Assembly: GCA_020635515.1 (NCBI GenBank)
Contig: JACJZS010000002.1
Coordinates: forward strand, 248,001-312,000
Reading direction: 5' to 3'
Length of the DNA stretch: 64,000 nucleotides
From: Flavobacteriales bacterium
Lineage (GTDB): Bacteria; Bacteroidota; Bacteroidia; Flavobacteriales; Weeksellaceae
The notes under the pieces: model-generated
Databases searched by the model: none
What the model was told of the DNA's origin: nothing
Seen by the model: the letters and a program-made list of their open reading frames with translations, nothing else
Part shown: in pieces, positions 19,016-27,347 of the stretch
How positions within the stretch are numbered: position 1 is the first letter of the stretch
Layout of the letters: each line of letters starts with the position of its first letter
Position numbers and translations under genes: made by a program

Positions 19016-20518
19016 TTATTTTTGTTTTAAATTATGGATTATCATGTCGTTTCCGTAAAATCCGTCTGAAGACGAACTGTAAATGGATTTATATGTTTCT
19101 CTTGTTCTTGCATTGGTTTTAGGAATTGCCTGATAATAATTACTTCCTGTCATTAAATCTATCGCTTTGGCAAGAAGTGGTTCTGATGTGTAATCTCCAA
19201 GCGGATTGAGATTCAATAAATAATCATATTCACTTACTGTATAATTAGGATTGAATCCATCTGAATACTCTCCAAAACCTTGTGAGTTTTTTGATTTTAA
19301 GGCAATCAAACGAAGTGCATACTTGTGAGATTTATTAAGTAAATAATCTATGCTTTTATCGTATATAAAGTCATTATCGGGAATATCTTTTAATGCAACA
19401 GAACCAACGTTTTTACCTATTGTTTTGTCTCCGATTAAAATCACATTTATGTATGGACGCAAACCATTAATAATCAACTCACTTGCAGAAGCTGTATCAT
19501 CTGAGGTAAGTATATAAATGGAGTTTAAAGTCGTTAATGCATTTACTTTTGGTTCTGAAATCACTTCATCATTGGCATCATACACAGGAATGCTAGATGA
19601 AAAATACGACGCATAATTGTACCTACTGTGCTTCTGATTAAAAGCATATTGAGTAAAAACATCTCCTTGATTTTGTCCTAAAATCATACTTGCTAAACTT
19701 TCTGCCGTTACTATATCTCCACCAGAATTGTATCGTAAATCTAGAATTAAATCAGTAATATTTTCAGCTTTAAACCGTCCGAAAACGTCATTCATTTCTT
19801 GATGATAATACCTACTAAATGAATTAAATACCAAATAACCAATTTTACTTCCTCCAACTTCTATTACTTTTTCTAAAAATATTGGATCTTCTGAAATTAA
19901 TGATTTAGTAATGGTTATTGTTTTTCCGTTATCGTATAATTGCTCATTTTCATTATCTAAAATTGAGAATTTGAGGCTGTTTCCTGTTTCATACAAAAGC
20001 GAATGGTAATTAGTAGTTGTTATCTGCTTTCCATTAATTTTATGAAAAAACATTCCACGTTTAAATCCTTGTTGCTCTGCCGATGAACCTTGTACTACAT
20101 AACGAATGAAACCTACAATTTCAGTTTCACTCACAAGAATAAGTTTAAAATTAATTCCAAAAGACTCGTATTCATCTCCTTTTGTAGAAAATGTAGTTTT
20201 ATCTAGTTCATCGTAATTTTCAACTATCCGAGAAAACCTATCTCCTGAGTATAGCAATGAATTAAAAAACTGCTCAGGATTTGAGTATGAACTTATATAA
20301 CTATCGTAATCTTGATTTAATTTAGAATCCGCTAGATTAGGAATATCTTCTTGCCAAAGATACCAACTGTTCATTGCTCTCCAAATAAAATCATTTGCAT
20401 TTTTAGACTTTTTAGAAGTAGAATCATCATCTTTATTACAAGAAGAAAAAAGAATAGTTAATGATAATACAGAAAATAAAACTATTTTTGAGAAGAAATT
20501 AACTTTATATAGATTCAT
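19016..20518 (-). CDS. S41 family peptidase, predicted lipoprotein with PDZ domain
   Basis: This is a C-terminal-processing-type serine protease. The start at 20518 gives a lipoprotein signal peptide ending in the lipobox LFSSC followed by NKDDD. A PDZ-like domain lies at about residues 130-195 (GFKRGMFFHKINGKQI). The S41 core contains DLILDLRYNSGGD, the catalytic Ser region SDDTASASELI and the Lys region GDKTIGKNVGS. Length is 500 residues. An earlier in-frame ATG would start inside the divergent gene and upstream of the promoter at 20542-20549, so it is rejected. The product is probably tethered to a membrane. Co-transcribed with proC with a 2-base gap. Confidence 0.9.
   Translation of the reverse strand: MNLYKVNFFSKIVLFSVLSLTILFSSCNKDDDSTSKKSKNANDFIWRAMNSWYLWQEDIPNLADSKLNQDYDSYISSYSNPEQFFNSLLYSGDRFSRIVENYDELDKTTFSTKGDEYESFGINFKLILVSETEIVGFIRYVVQGSSAEQQGFKRGMFFHKINGKQITTTNYHSLLYETGNSLKFSILDNENEQLYDNGKTITITKSLISEDPIFLEKVIEVGGSKIGYLVFNSFSRYYHQEMNDVFGRFKAENITDLILDLRYNSGGDIVTAESLASMILGQNQGDVFTQYAFNQKHSRYNYASYFSSSIPVYDANDEVISEPKVNALTTLNSIYILTSDDTASASELIINGLRPYINVILIGDKTIGKNVGSVALKDIPDNDFIYDKSIDYLLNKSHKYALRLIALKSKNSQGFGEYSDGFNPNYTVSEYDYLLNLNPLGDYTSEPLLAKAIDLMTGSNYYQAIPKTNARTRETYKSIYSSSSDGFYGNDMIIHNLKQK
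20483..20490 (+). promoter_or_regulatory. Promoter -7 element for the 20520 lipoprotein gene, inside the S41 gene
   Basis: TATTTTTG matches TAnnTTTG, 29 bases before the ATG at 20520. It lies within the first codons of the opposite-strand S41 protease gene. Confidence 0.5.
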
Positions 20519-20519
20519 A

Positions 20520-20984
20520 ATGAAAACAAATATATCAACCGCAAAGGTACTATTATTTTGCGTATTCACCGTTTTATTCTGTTTAACTGCGTGTAAATCT
20601 TCTGAAGAGAATAAAAAAATATCAGAAAAATCTCTAATGATTAAAAATGCAAGCTACCAAATAATTACTGAAAGGAAAGAACACGGATACAAAATTGCTG
20701 TAGAGTTTACAAAAAACAATAATCCTTCTATAAAAATTGAAAGTGTTGTATTTAATACTAAAAAATACAAAATATTAGAAACAATTCAAACTTTAAACTT
20801 TACACTTAATACCTATTTACCTGTAGATAGCCAAATTACATCTAAAGATTTTTATGAAACTGTGAATCAAGATAACGGTATTTATTATTCCGTTGAAAAT
20901 GCTGTGTACTTTATGCCTGTTAAATTTCAGCTTAAATCAAATGACACAAAAAAAGAAAACCTAACTGATTTTCGTTTCAATTAG
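20520..20984 (+). CDS. Small predicted lipoprotein of unknown function
   Basis: This 154-residue protein has an N-terminal signal sequence (KVLLFCVFTVLFCLTACKSS) with lipobox LTAC at about residues 23-26. The mature part is mostly beta-strand-like with no family I recognise. It is divergent from the S41 protease gene: the two start codons are separated by one base. The next Met is residue 40, beyond the signal peptide, so the start at 20520 is well supported. Its stop codon lies in the terminator that it shares with glyA. Confidence 0.7.
   Translation: MKTNISTAKVLLFCVFTVLFCLTACKSSEENKKISEKSLMIKNASYQIITERKEHGYKIAVEFTKNNNPSIKIESVVFNTKKYKILETIQTLNFTLNTYLPVDSQITSKDFYETVNQDNGIYYSVENAVYFMPVKFQLKSNDTKKENLTDFRFN
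20542..20549 (-). promoter_or_regulatory. Promoter -7 element for the S41 protease-proC operon, inside the divergent lipoprotein gene
   Basis: Minus-strand TACCTTTG matches TAnnTTTG, 23 bases before the protease ATG at 20518. It lies within the signal-peptide codons of the opposite-strand lipoprotein gene. Confidence 0.6.
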
Positions 20985-20989
20985 GTTTT
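20956..20989. terminator. Bidirectional terminator between the small lipoprotein gene and glyA
   Basis: The 9-bp arms AAAACCTAA/TTAGGTTTT have a 16-base loop. The plus strand continues with T. The minus strand continues TTTTCTTTTTTT, which serves the convergent glyA. Confidence 0.8.
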
Positions 20990-21014
20990 TATATTCAATT
21001 AAATTTGAAGTTTT

Positions 21015-22286
21015 TTATGCTTTGAATAATGGTTTTGAATTCATTAAATCATTCACATTTGATTTAATTTTTGCAAGTTGTGCATCGTCTTCTTTGTTAA
21101 GTAATGCTAGTTCTACGAATTCTGCTATTTGTTCCATTTCTGATTCTACCAATCCACGTGTAGTTACTGCAGCAGTTCCAAAACGGATTCCAGAAGTTAC
21201 AAATGGACTTTTATCATCAAAAGGAACCATATTTTTATTACAAGTAATGTCTACTTTACCAAGTACATTTTCTGCTTCTTTTCCTGAAATATCTTTACTT
21301 CTTAGGTCAATCAACATTAAATGATTATCACTTCCACCCGAAATAATATCAAATCCTCGAGCAATCATCGCTTGAGCTAATGTCTGTGTATTTTTGATTA
21401 TTTGCTCAGTATATTTAGAATATGAATCAGAAAGAGCTTCGTTGAACGCAACTGCCTTTGCTCCGATTACGTGCTCTAAAGGTCCTCCTTGTGTTCCTGG
21501 GAATACTGCACCATCTAAAACTTGCGACATCATTTTGATTTGACCTTTCATGGTTTTATGTCCAAATGGATTTTCAAAATCTTGTCCCATTAAGATAACT
21601 CCTCCTCTTGGTCCACGAAGTGTTTTATGAGTAGTTGTAGTAACAATATGACAATGAGGCATTGGGTCATTTAATTTTTTTGTAGCTATAAGTCCTGCTG
21701 GGTGAGAAATATCTGCTAAAAGAATTGCACCTACTTCATCTGCAACAGCTCTAAAACGAGCATAATCTATATCTCTAGAATAAGCTGAGGCTCCACAAAT
21801 AATTAGTTTTGGCTTTTCTGCTCTTGCAATTTCTTCCATTTTTTCATAGTCGATAGTACCTGTTTCTTTTTTAACTCCATAAAAAAATGGTTGATAGGTA
21901 ATACCTGAAAAGTTAACAGGAGAACCGTGAGTAAGGTGTCCTCCGTGAGATAAATCAAAACCTAAAATTTTATCTCCTGCTTTTAAACACGCCAAGTAAA
22001 CGGCAGCATTTGCTTGAGAACCAGAATGCGGTTGTACGTTTGCATATTCTGCTCCAAAAAGTTGCTTAATTCTATCAATAGCAAGTTGTTCTATTTCGTC
22101 TACCACTTCGCAACCTCCGTAATATCTTCTTTTTGGGTATCCTTCTGCATATTTATTGGTAAGTACAGATCCCATTGCATTCATAACGTCCTGAGAAACA
22201 AAGTTCTCTGAAGCAATTAATTCTATACCTTTCTGTTGTCTTGCCTTTTCTTTTTCAATTAAATCGAATATAATGTCTTGTGCCAT
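21015..22286 (-). CDS. glyA: Serine hydroxymethyltransferase
   Basis: GlyA interconverts serine and glycine with transfer of a one-carbon unit to tetrahydrofolate, using PLP. The start at 22286 (MAQDIIFDLIEKEKARQQ) gives 423 residues, normal for the family; the longer frame adds 12 residues that lie over the promoter. Signatures are ELIASENFVS near the N-terminus, YAEGYPKRRYYGG, and the PLP-lysine segment TTTTHKTLRGPRGG. It lies convergent to the small lipoprotein gene and divergent from the Pif1-type helicase gene. Confidence 0.97.
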   Translation of the reverse strand: MAQDIIFDLIEKEKARQQKGIELIASENFVSQDVMNAMGSVLTNKYAEGYPKRRYYGGCEVVDEIEQLAIDRIKQLFGAEYANVQPHSGSQANAAVYLACLKAGDKILGFDLSHGGHLTHGSPVNFSGITYQPFFYGVKKETGTIDYEKMEEIARAEKPKLIICGASAYSRDIDYARFRAVADEVGAILLADISHPAGLIATKKLNDPMPHCHIVTTTTHKTLRGPRGGVILMGQDFENPFGHKTMKGQIKMMSQVLDGAVFPGTQGGPLEHVIGAKAVAFNEALSDSYSKYTEQIIKNTQTLAQAMIARGFDIISGGSDNHLMLIDLRSKDISGKEAENVLGKVDITCNKNMVPFDDKSPFVTSGIRFGTAAVTTRGLVESEMEQIAEFVELALLNKEDDAQLAKIKSNVNDLMNSKPLFKA

Positions 22287-22311
22287 TGAGATAATATTTT
22301 TTTGGAATTCG

Positions 22312-22319
22312 CAAATATA
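22312..22319 (-). promoter_or_regulatory. Promoter -7 element of glyA
   Basis: Minus-strand TATATTTG matches TAnnTTTG, 25 bases upstream of the glyA ATG at 22286. Confidence 0.6.
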
Positions 22320-22425
22320 CAATTTATTTTACAACTATTTTTCGTGAAAGTAGTAAGAAAATTTCAACGTAATCAATATCTTATTTACATCATTTTACAA
22401 ATTATGATATGATGCCACTTTTTAT

Positions 22426-22433
22426 TAATTTTG
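22426..22433 (+). promoter_or_regulatory. Promoter -7 element of the Pif1-type helicase gene
   Basis: TAATTTTG matches TAnnTTTG and ends 17 bases before the ATG at 22451. It lies downstream of the earlier in-frame ATG at 22409, so it argues for the later start. Confidence 0.55.
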
Positions 22434-22450
22434 ACTACTTACTTTTCTTT

Positions 22451-24640
22451 ATGGAACAAAATCACGAATTTTCTACTGCTTTTCAATTTGCCTCATATAC
22501 TTCTCAGAACTTATTCCTTACAGGAAAAGCAGGAACAGGAAAGACTACTTTTCTTCATCATCTAAAAGATAAAACACAAAAAAATTGTATTGTAATTGCT
22601 CCAACAGGTGTCGCAGCAATTAATGCTGGTGGTGTTACCATTCACTCTATGTTTAATCTTCCTCAGAAATCATTTGCTCCTACCACTTTTTTAGTGGATA
22701 ATAATTACCTAATTAATGAGAGAGAATTAAAAAAACAACTTCGATTCAGAAAAGAAAAAAGAAAACTACTAAAGAGTATTCAACTCATCATAATTGATGA
22801 AGTTTCTATGGTTCGTTCAGATATACTAGATGCTATAGATGTAATTCTTCGTTTTGTTAGAAACAGTAATTTACCTTTCGGAGGAATACAAATGGTATTT
22901 ATCGGAGATATGTTTCAGCTTCCTCCTGTTGTAAAAGAAACTGAATGGAATTACTTAAAAGATTTCTATAAAAGTCCTTATTTTTTTGATGCCAAAGTAT
23001 TAAGCCAAATTCCACTGGTATCGATTGAATTAAAAAAAATATATCGTCAAAAAGACCAAAAATTCATATCGTTACTCAACTCTGTACGAAATGAAGAAAT
23101 TACCGATTCAGAAATAAACTCATTAAATAAAAATTACATTCCCAACTTTTCTAACTTCTCCGATACAATTACCTTAACTACACACAACCGAATTGCAACG
23201 AACATCAACCAAAAAGAATTAGCTAAACTAAAAGCAAAATCATACTCTCTTAAAGCAGAAATACATAAAAACTTTAAACCCGGTATGTTTCCTACAGAAG
23301 AAATTCTTCATGTAAAAGAAGGTGCTCAAATTATGTTCATCAAAAATGATTCTGACGTTGAGAAAAATTATTACAACGGAAAAATTGCAAAAATAACCTC
23401 TATAACAGACGATACAGAAGAAGGTATTCAAATAGAAGTAGAATTCAATGATTCTAAAGAAAAATACATCTTAAAAAAAGAAGTTTGGAAAAACATAAAA
23501 TACATTACCGATGAAAAAACGAATAAAACTAAAGAGGAAGTAATTGGAACTTTTACTCAATATCCTATTCGGCTTGCTTGGTCGGTTACCATCCATAAAA
23601 GTCAAGGTTTAACGTTTGATAAAGTAGTAATTGATGCTGAAAACGCCTTCGCAAACGGACAAGTATACGTGGCACTCAGTAGATGCAGAACCTTAGAAGG
23701 AATTACGCTTAATTCAAAAATTAGAATTGAAAACATAAAAACTGACGCTAGAATCAAGGAATTTCACACTACCATGTGGAACAACGAACAACTAGAATCA
23801 ACGCTTGAAAAAGAAAAATACAACTACGCAATTCTAAACATAATTAATACTTTTGATTTCAACTCTATACAAATAAGTATTGATAATTGGAGAAAAGAAA
23901 TCGAAAAAAATAAAAATATCGACTTCTTGGAGTGCAAAAAATTACACTCCGAAATTTTCTACGAATCAACTCAATGGATTCAAACCAGTAAAAAGTTTGC
24001 CAACATTCTTAAAATATACCTACAAAAATTCAAAAATAATGAACTAGAATGGAACGAAATAGAACAACGATGCATTAAAGCTACCGAATATTTTAAAACT
24101 ACCTTAGAGGAAAAATTTCTAACTCCTTTCCTACTCCACTACAAAAAGTACAAATCCAATTCCGATGCAAAAGCATACAACGAAGAAGTCTCTATATGTA
24201 TAGAAGAATTACAAATTAAGCGAAACAACATAAAAAACTTACGACTTATTGATACTCAACTTTATTCCATTTCAGAAAAAGAAATTGAAGAAGAAAAATT
24301 TACAACAAAATCAGAAAAAGTAAAAAAAACACCTAGCTATTTAAAAACCTATAATTTGTATCAGCAAAACAAAAGTATACACGAAATTGCAACCGAACTC
24401 AACCTTGCTACCACCACCATTACTACTCATTTAATTAGATGCTACGAAAACAATCTAGATATAAATATTTTAGACTTTATAGACAACGCTAAAATTGAGT
24501 ATTTAGAACCGATTTATAAAACCTTAGAAACAGACAAACTCAAAGAGTTTTATGAAAAATGTGATGAAGAAACTACCTACAACGACCTTAAATTTTTTAT
24601 AGCATATTACCAAAGAAATAACGTAAATTCGGATTCTTAA
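22451..24640 (+). CDS. Pif1-type helicase with C-terminal helix-turn-helix domain
   Basis: This is a superfamily 1B 5'-3' DNA helicase of about 729 residues. The motifs run in order: Walker A GKAGTGKTTF, APTGVAAINAGG, the Walker B-type IIDEVSMVRSDILDAID, GDMFQLPPV, and the C-terminal RecA-like domain ending SVTIHKSQGLTFDKVVIDAE and VYVALSRCR. The last roughly 90 residues contain a helix-turn-helix (NKSIHEIATELNLATTTITTHL) like the HTH_40 domains found at the end of some RecQ and Pif1 proteins. The start at 22451 is favoured by the promoter. It is followed after 13 bases by an AddB-like nuclease gene. Confidence 0.9.
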   Translation: MEQNHEFSTAFQFASYTSQNLFLTGKAGTGKTTFLHHLKDKTQKNCIVIAPTGVAAINAGGVTIHSMFNLPQKSFAPTTFLVDNNYLINERELKKQLRFRKEKRKLLKSIQLIIIDEVSMVRSDILDAIDVILRFVRNSNLPFGGIQMVFIGDMFQLPPVVKETEWNYLKDFYKSPYFFDAKVLSQIPLVSIELKKIYRQKDQKFISLLNSVRNEEITDSEINSLNKNYIPNFSNFSDTITLTTHNRIATNINQKELAKLKAKSYSLKAEIHKNFKPGMFPTEEILHVKEGAQIMFIKNDSDVEKNYYNGKIAKITSITDDTEEGIQIEVEFNDSKEKYILKKEVWKNIKYITDEKTNKTKEEVIGTFTQYPIRLAWSVTIHKSQGLTFDKVVIDAENAFANGQVYVALSRCRTLEGITLNSKIRIENIKTDARIKEFHTTMWNNEQLESTLEKEKYNYAILNIINTFDFNSIQISIDNWRKEIEKNKNIDFLECKKLHSEIFYESTQWIQTSKKFANILKIYLQKFKNNELEWNEIEQRCIKATEYFKTTLEEKFLTPFLLHYKKYKSNSDAKAYNEEVSICIEELQIKRNNIKNLRLIDTQLYSISEKEIEEEKFTTKSEKVKKTPSYLKTYNLYQQNKSIHEIATELNLATTTITTHLIRCYENNLDINILDFIDNAKIEYLEPIYKTLETDKLKEFYEKCDEETTYNDLKFFIAYYQRNNVNSDS

Positions 24641-24653
24641 TTCATTGTCACCT

Positions 24654-27347
24654 ATGGAATTCATTTCAAAGACCATTCAAGATATTTGTAAAAACACTAC
24701 GGATTTCACCAATAAAACATTCATTATTCCAGGGAAAAGACCTGCTTTATTCATTAAAAAAGAACTTAGAAAACACCTTCCTCAAAGTGCTTTTTTACCA
24801 AGAATTATAACCATTCAAGAATTCACAGAAGAAGTTTCTAATTGCATTACCGTTCAAGGAATCCAACTTTGGTTGCTTGCTAATGAAATCTATAAAAATC
24901 AAAATCCACAACAAACACTTAGTGATTTTTTGAAATGGATTCCTACCGTTCTTGATGATTTAAACGATTTAGAAATTTTTACCGAAAATCCTGAAAAAGT
25001 AATTGACTACCTTATTTCTATAGAGCGAATTCAAAATTGGGGAATTACCATCGGAGAATTAGAAAACTACGAATCTGCAAATAAAACCATCGAATTTTGG
25101 AAAAAAATAAAACCTTTTTATGCGGAATTCAAAGAATACCTAAATAAAAATAATCTTGCGACTTCTGGAATCAGCACCAAAAAAGCTCTTGAAAAAATTC
25201 TTTCGAACGAATTTAATAACAATCAATTTTATTATTTCATCGGATTTAATGCTTTTTCTCCTAAAGAAGAGCAAATTATAAAACATTTAGTAAAAAATAA
25301 TCTTGCTCAAACTTATTTTGATGCAGATACGTATTACATAAATAAAAATCAAGAAGCAGGAAAATTTATAGAAAAATATCAAAAATGGAATACTAAGTAT
25401 CCTTTCTCTTTTGTGGATTCCAACTTTGAAAAACCTAAAATAATCAAAGAATATCCCGCAGGAAATACCATTATTCAAGCTAAAATAGCAAGTCATATTC
25501 TAAATCAAATCCCAAAAGAAGAATTTGCAAATACTGCTGTTATTCTCTGCGATGAAAAAATGCTTCTTCCTACCATACAATCCATTTCAGAAGATATAGA
25601 AGACATCAACTTAACTATGGGATTCCCTGTTAATTCCACTTTTTACAGTTCTTTCTTTAATAAAATTTTGCGTTTAAAATCGAAAGCTGAAAAACAAAAA
25701 TCAAAAAATAAATACTACATAAAAGAAATTCAAGAAATCCTAAATAATCCTGTAATTCCTACAAAATACAGAGCTAGTATAGATGAACTTTATACTATTG
25801 CACAAGATAACAATTGGTTTTTTCTCTCAGCGGACTTTTTAATCAATCATTTTGCTGATTCCGAGCTGTATTTTATTTTTAGAAACTACGAAAATCCAAA
25901 AGAAATTTTTACAGAATTTACTACTTTTATTGAAAATATAATTCCTGAATTAGAAGAAAAACAACACATTGCATCTGCTGTCTTAAAAGGAATGCATACC
26001 TTACTTACTACTTTTAACAGAACCATAGTTGACAATAAAAATATTACCGATTTCGAATCCATTTTATTCATATACAAACAAATAGAACAGCAACAAAAAT
26101 TAGATTTCATAGGAGAACCACTTACTGGAATTCAAATTATGGGACTTTTGGAATCGCGTCTTTTAAGTTTTAAAAATATTATTTTAATTTCTGTAAACGA
26201 AGGAACAATTCCACTCGGGAGAACAGAAAATTCTTTTATTCCTTTTGATGTGAAAAAAGAATACGACATTCATACTTTTCTAGAAAAAGATTCCATTTAT
26301 GCATATCATTTCTACCGAATTCTTCAACGTGCAGAAAATATTCATTTAATCTACGATAACTCCGAAGAGTCTGAACAAAGTCGTTTTCTACTTCAATTAA
26401 AACTAGAAAGTAATCACAAGATAGAAACCGTTCATTTTTCGTATCCACACAAAACCAATCCTAAAGAAATCAAAGAAATACAGAAAAATGACTTTATAAA
26501 TTCTCAACTAAAAAATTGGTTCGAAAAAAGAATTTCTGCAAGTGCTCTCACTTCTTATTTATACAATCCTATTGATTTTTACTTAAAATACATCTTGGAA
26601 CTCAAAGACGAAAAAGAACTGGATTTTGAAATTTCATCACAAGAAAACGGAACCTTAATTCATAATTCCTTAGAAAACTTGTATAAAAATTACTTAAATA
26701 TAGAACTTACCGAAATTCATTTTTCTGAAATGAAATCAAGAATTAATGACGTAATTTCTAATCAAATAAAAGAACTTAAACTTCAAGAAGTTGACTCAGG
26801 AATCAATTATCTGCATCTAGAAATTGCAAAAAAAACAATTCAAAAAATCATTCAATACGACGAGAGTTTAGTGAAAAATGGAAATTCTCTAAAAATAATA
26901 GACTTAGAAAGAGAATTTAGCGTTCCTTATCAAATCAATGATAATCAAAATATTACTTTCTACGGATTCATTGACAGAATCGATGAGTTAAACGGAGCGA
27001 TTCGTGTTATTGATTACAAATCCACCAGCAAAACAAGTTATAAATTTAATTCTACTGCAACAAAACCAATCAGTGAGATTGAACTTTCCTATAATCACAA
27101 TCACCTAATTCAACTTGCCATCTATTCGTACTACATACTTTCACTTAATAAATATTCTTCCGTCCAATCAGGTGTTTTCGGATTTAATTCTGTTTCAAAA
27201 GGTGTGCAGTTACTAGAAATTGAAAAAGAACAAAAAATTACACTCAAAAATCTTCAACCAATTTTAGAAAAAATAAACGATTTAATTCTAGAAATTATAA
27301 ATCCCGAGATTCCATTTACAGAAAAAGTATATAGCAGTTGGAATTAA
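24654..27347 (+). CDS. AddB/RecB-like PD-(D/E)XK nuclease family protein
   Basis: This 897-residue protein resembles the AddB-type subunits of double-strand-break resection enzymes: a long, degenerate helicase-like region (no clear Walker A) followed by a C-terminal nuclease domain. The nuclease motif is visible as FYGFIDRID then IRVIDYKST (D-x-n-D-Y-K), preceded by SASALTSYLYNPIDFYLKYIL, the RecB-nuclease family entry motif, and GTLIHNSLENLY. The C-terminal cysteines that ligate the 4Fe-4S cluster in Bacillus AddB are not seen. The start at 24654 (ATG) is preferred to a TTG nine bases earlier. No AddA/UvrD-type partner is adjacent; the upstream neighbour is the Pif1-type helicase. The 3' end overlaps the convergent sprE/porW gene by 4 bases. 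Confidence 0.85.
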   Translation: MEFISKTIQDICKNTTDFTNKTFIIPGKRPALFIKKELRKHLPQSAFLPRIITIQEFTEEVSNCITVQGIQLWLLANEIYKNQNPQQTLSDFLKWIPTVLDDLNDLEIFTENPEKVIDYLISIERIQNWGITIGELENYESANKTIEFWKKIKPFYAEFKEYLNKNNLATSGISTKKALEKILSNEFNNNQFYYFIGFNAFSPKEEQIIKHLVKNNLAQTYFDADTYYINKNQEAGKFIEKYQKWNTKYPFSFVDSNFEKPKIIKEYPAGNTIIQAKIASHILNQIPKEEFANTAVILCDEKMLLPTIQSISEDIEDINLTMGFPVNSTFYSSFFNKILRLKSKAEKQKSKNKYYIKEIQEILNNPVIPTKYRASIDELYTIAQDNNWFFLSADFLINHFADSELYFIFRNYENPKEIFTEFTTFIENIIPELEEKQHIASAVLKGMHTLLTTFNRTIVDNKNITDFESILFIYKQIEQQQKLDFIGEPLTGIQIMGLLESRLLSFKNIILISVNEGTIPLGRTENSFIPFDVKKEYDIHTFLEKDSIYAYHFYRILQRAENIHLIYDNSEESEQSRFLLQLKLESNHKIETVHFSYPHKTNPKEIKEIQKNDFINSQLKNWFEKRISASALTSYLYNPIDFYLKYILELKDEKELDFEISSQENGTLIHNSLENLYKNYLNIELTEIHFSEMKSRINDVISNQIKELKLQEVDSGINYLHLEIAKKTIQKIIQYDESLVKNGNSLKIIDLEREFSVPYQINDNQNITFYGFIDRIDELNGAIRVIDYKSTSKTSYKFNSTATKPISEIELSYNHNHLIQLAIYSYYILSLNKYSSVQSGVFGFNSVSKGVQLLEIEKEQKITLKNLQPILEKINDLILEIINPEIPFTEKVYSSWN

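Noticed and set aside
24645..24653. TTG start for the AddB-like gene
   Set aside because: The ATG nine bases later is preferred; nothing supports the TTG.
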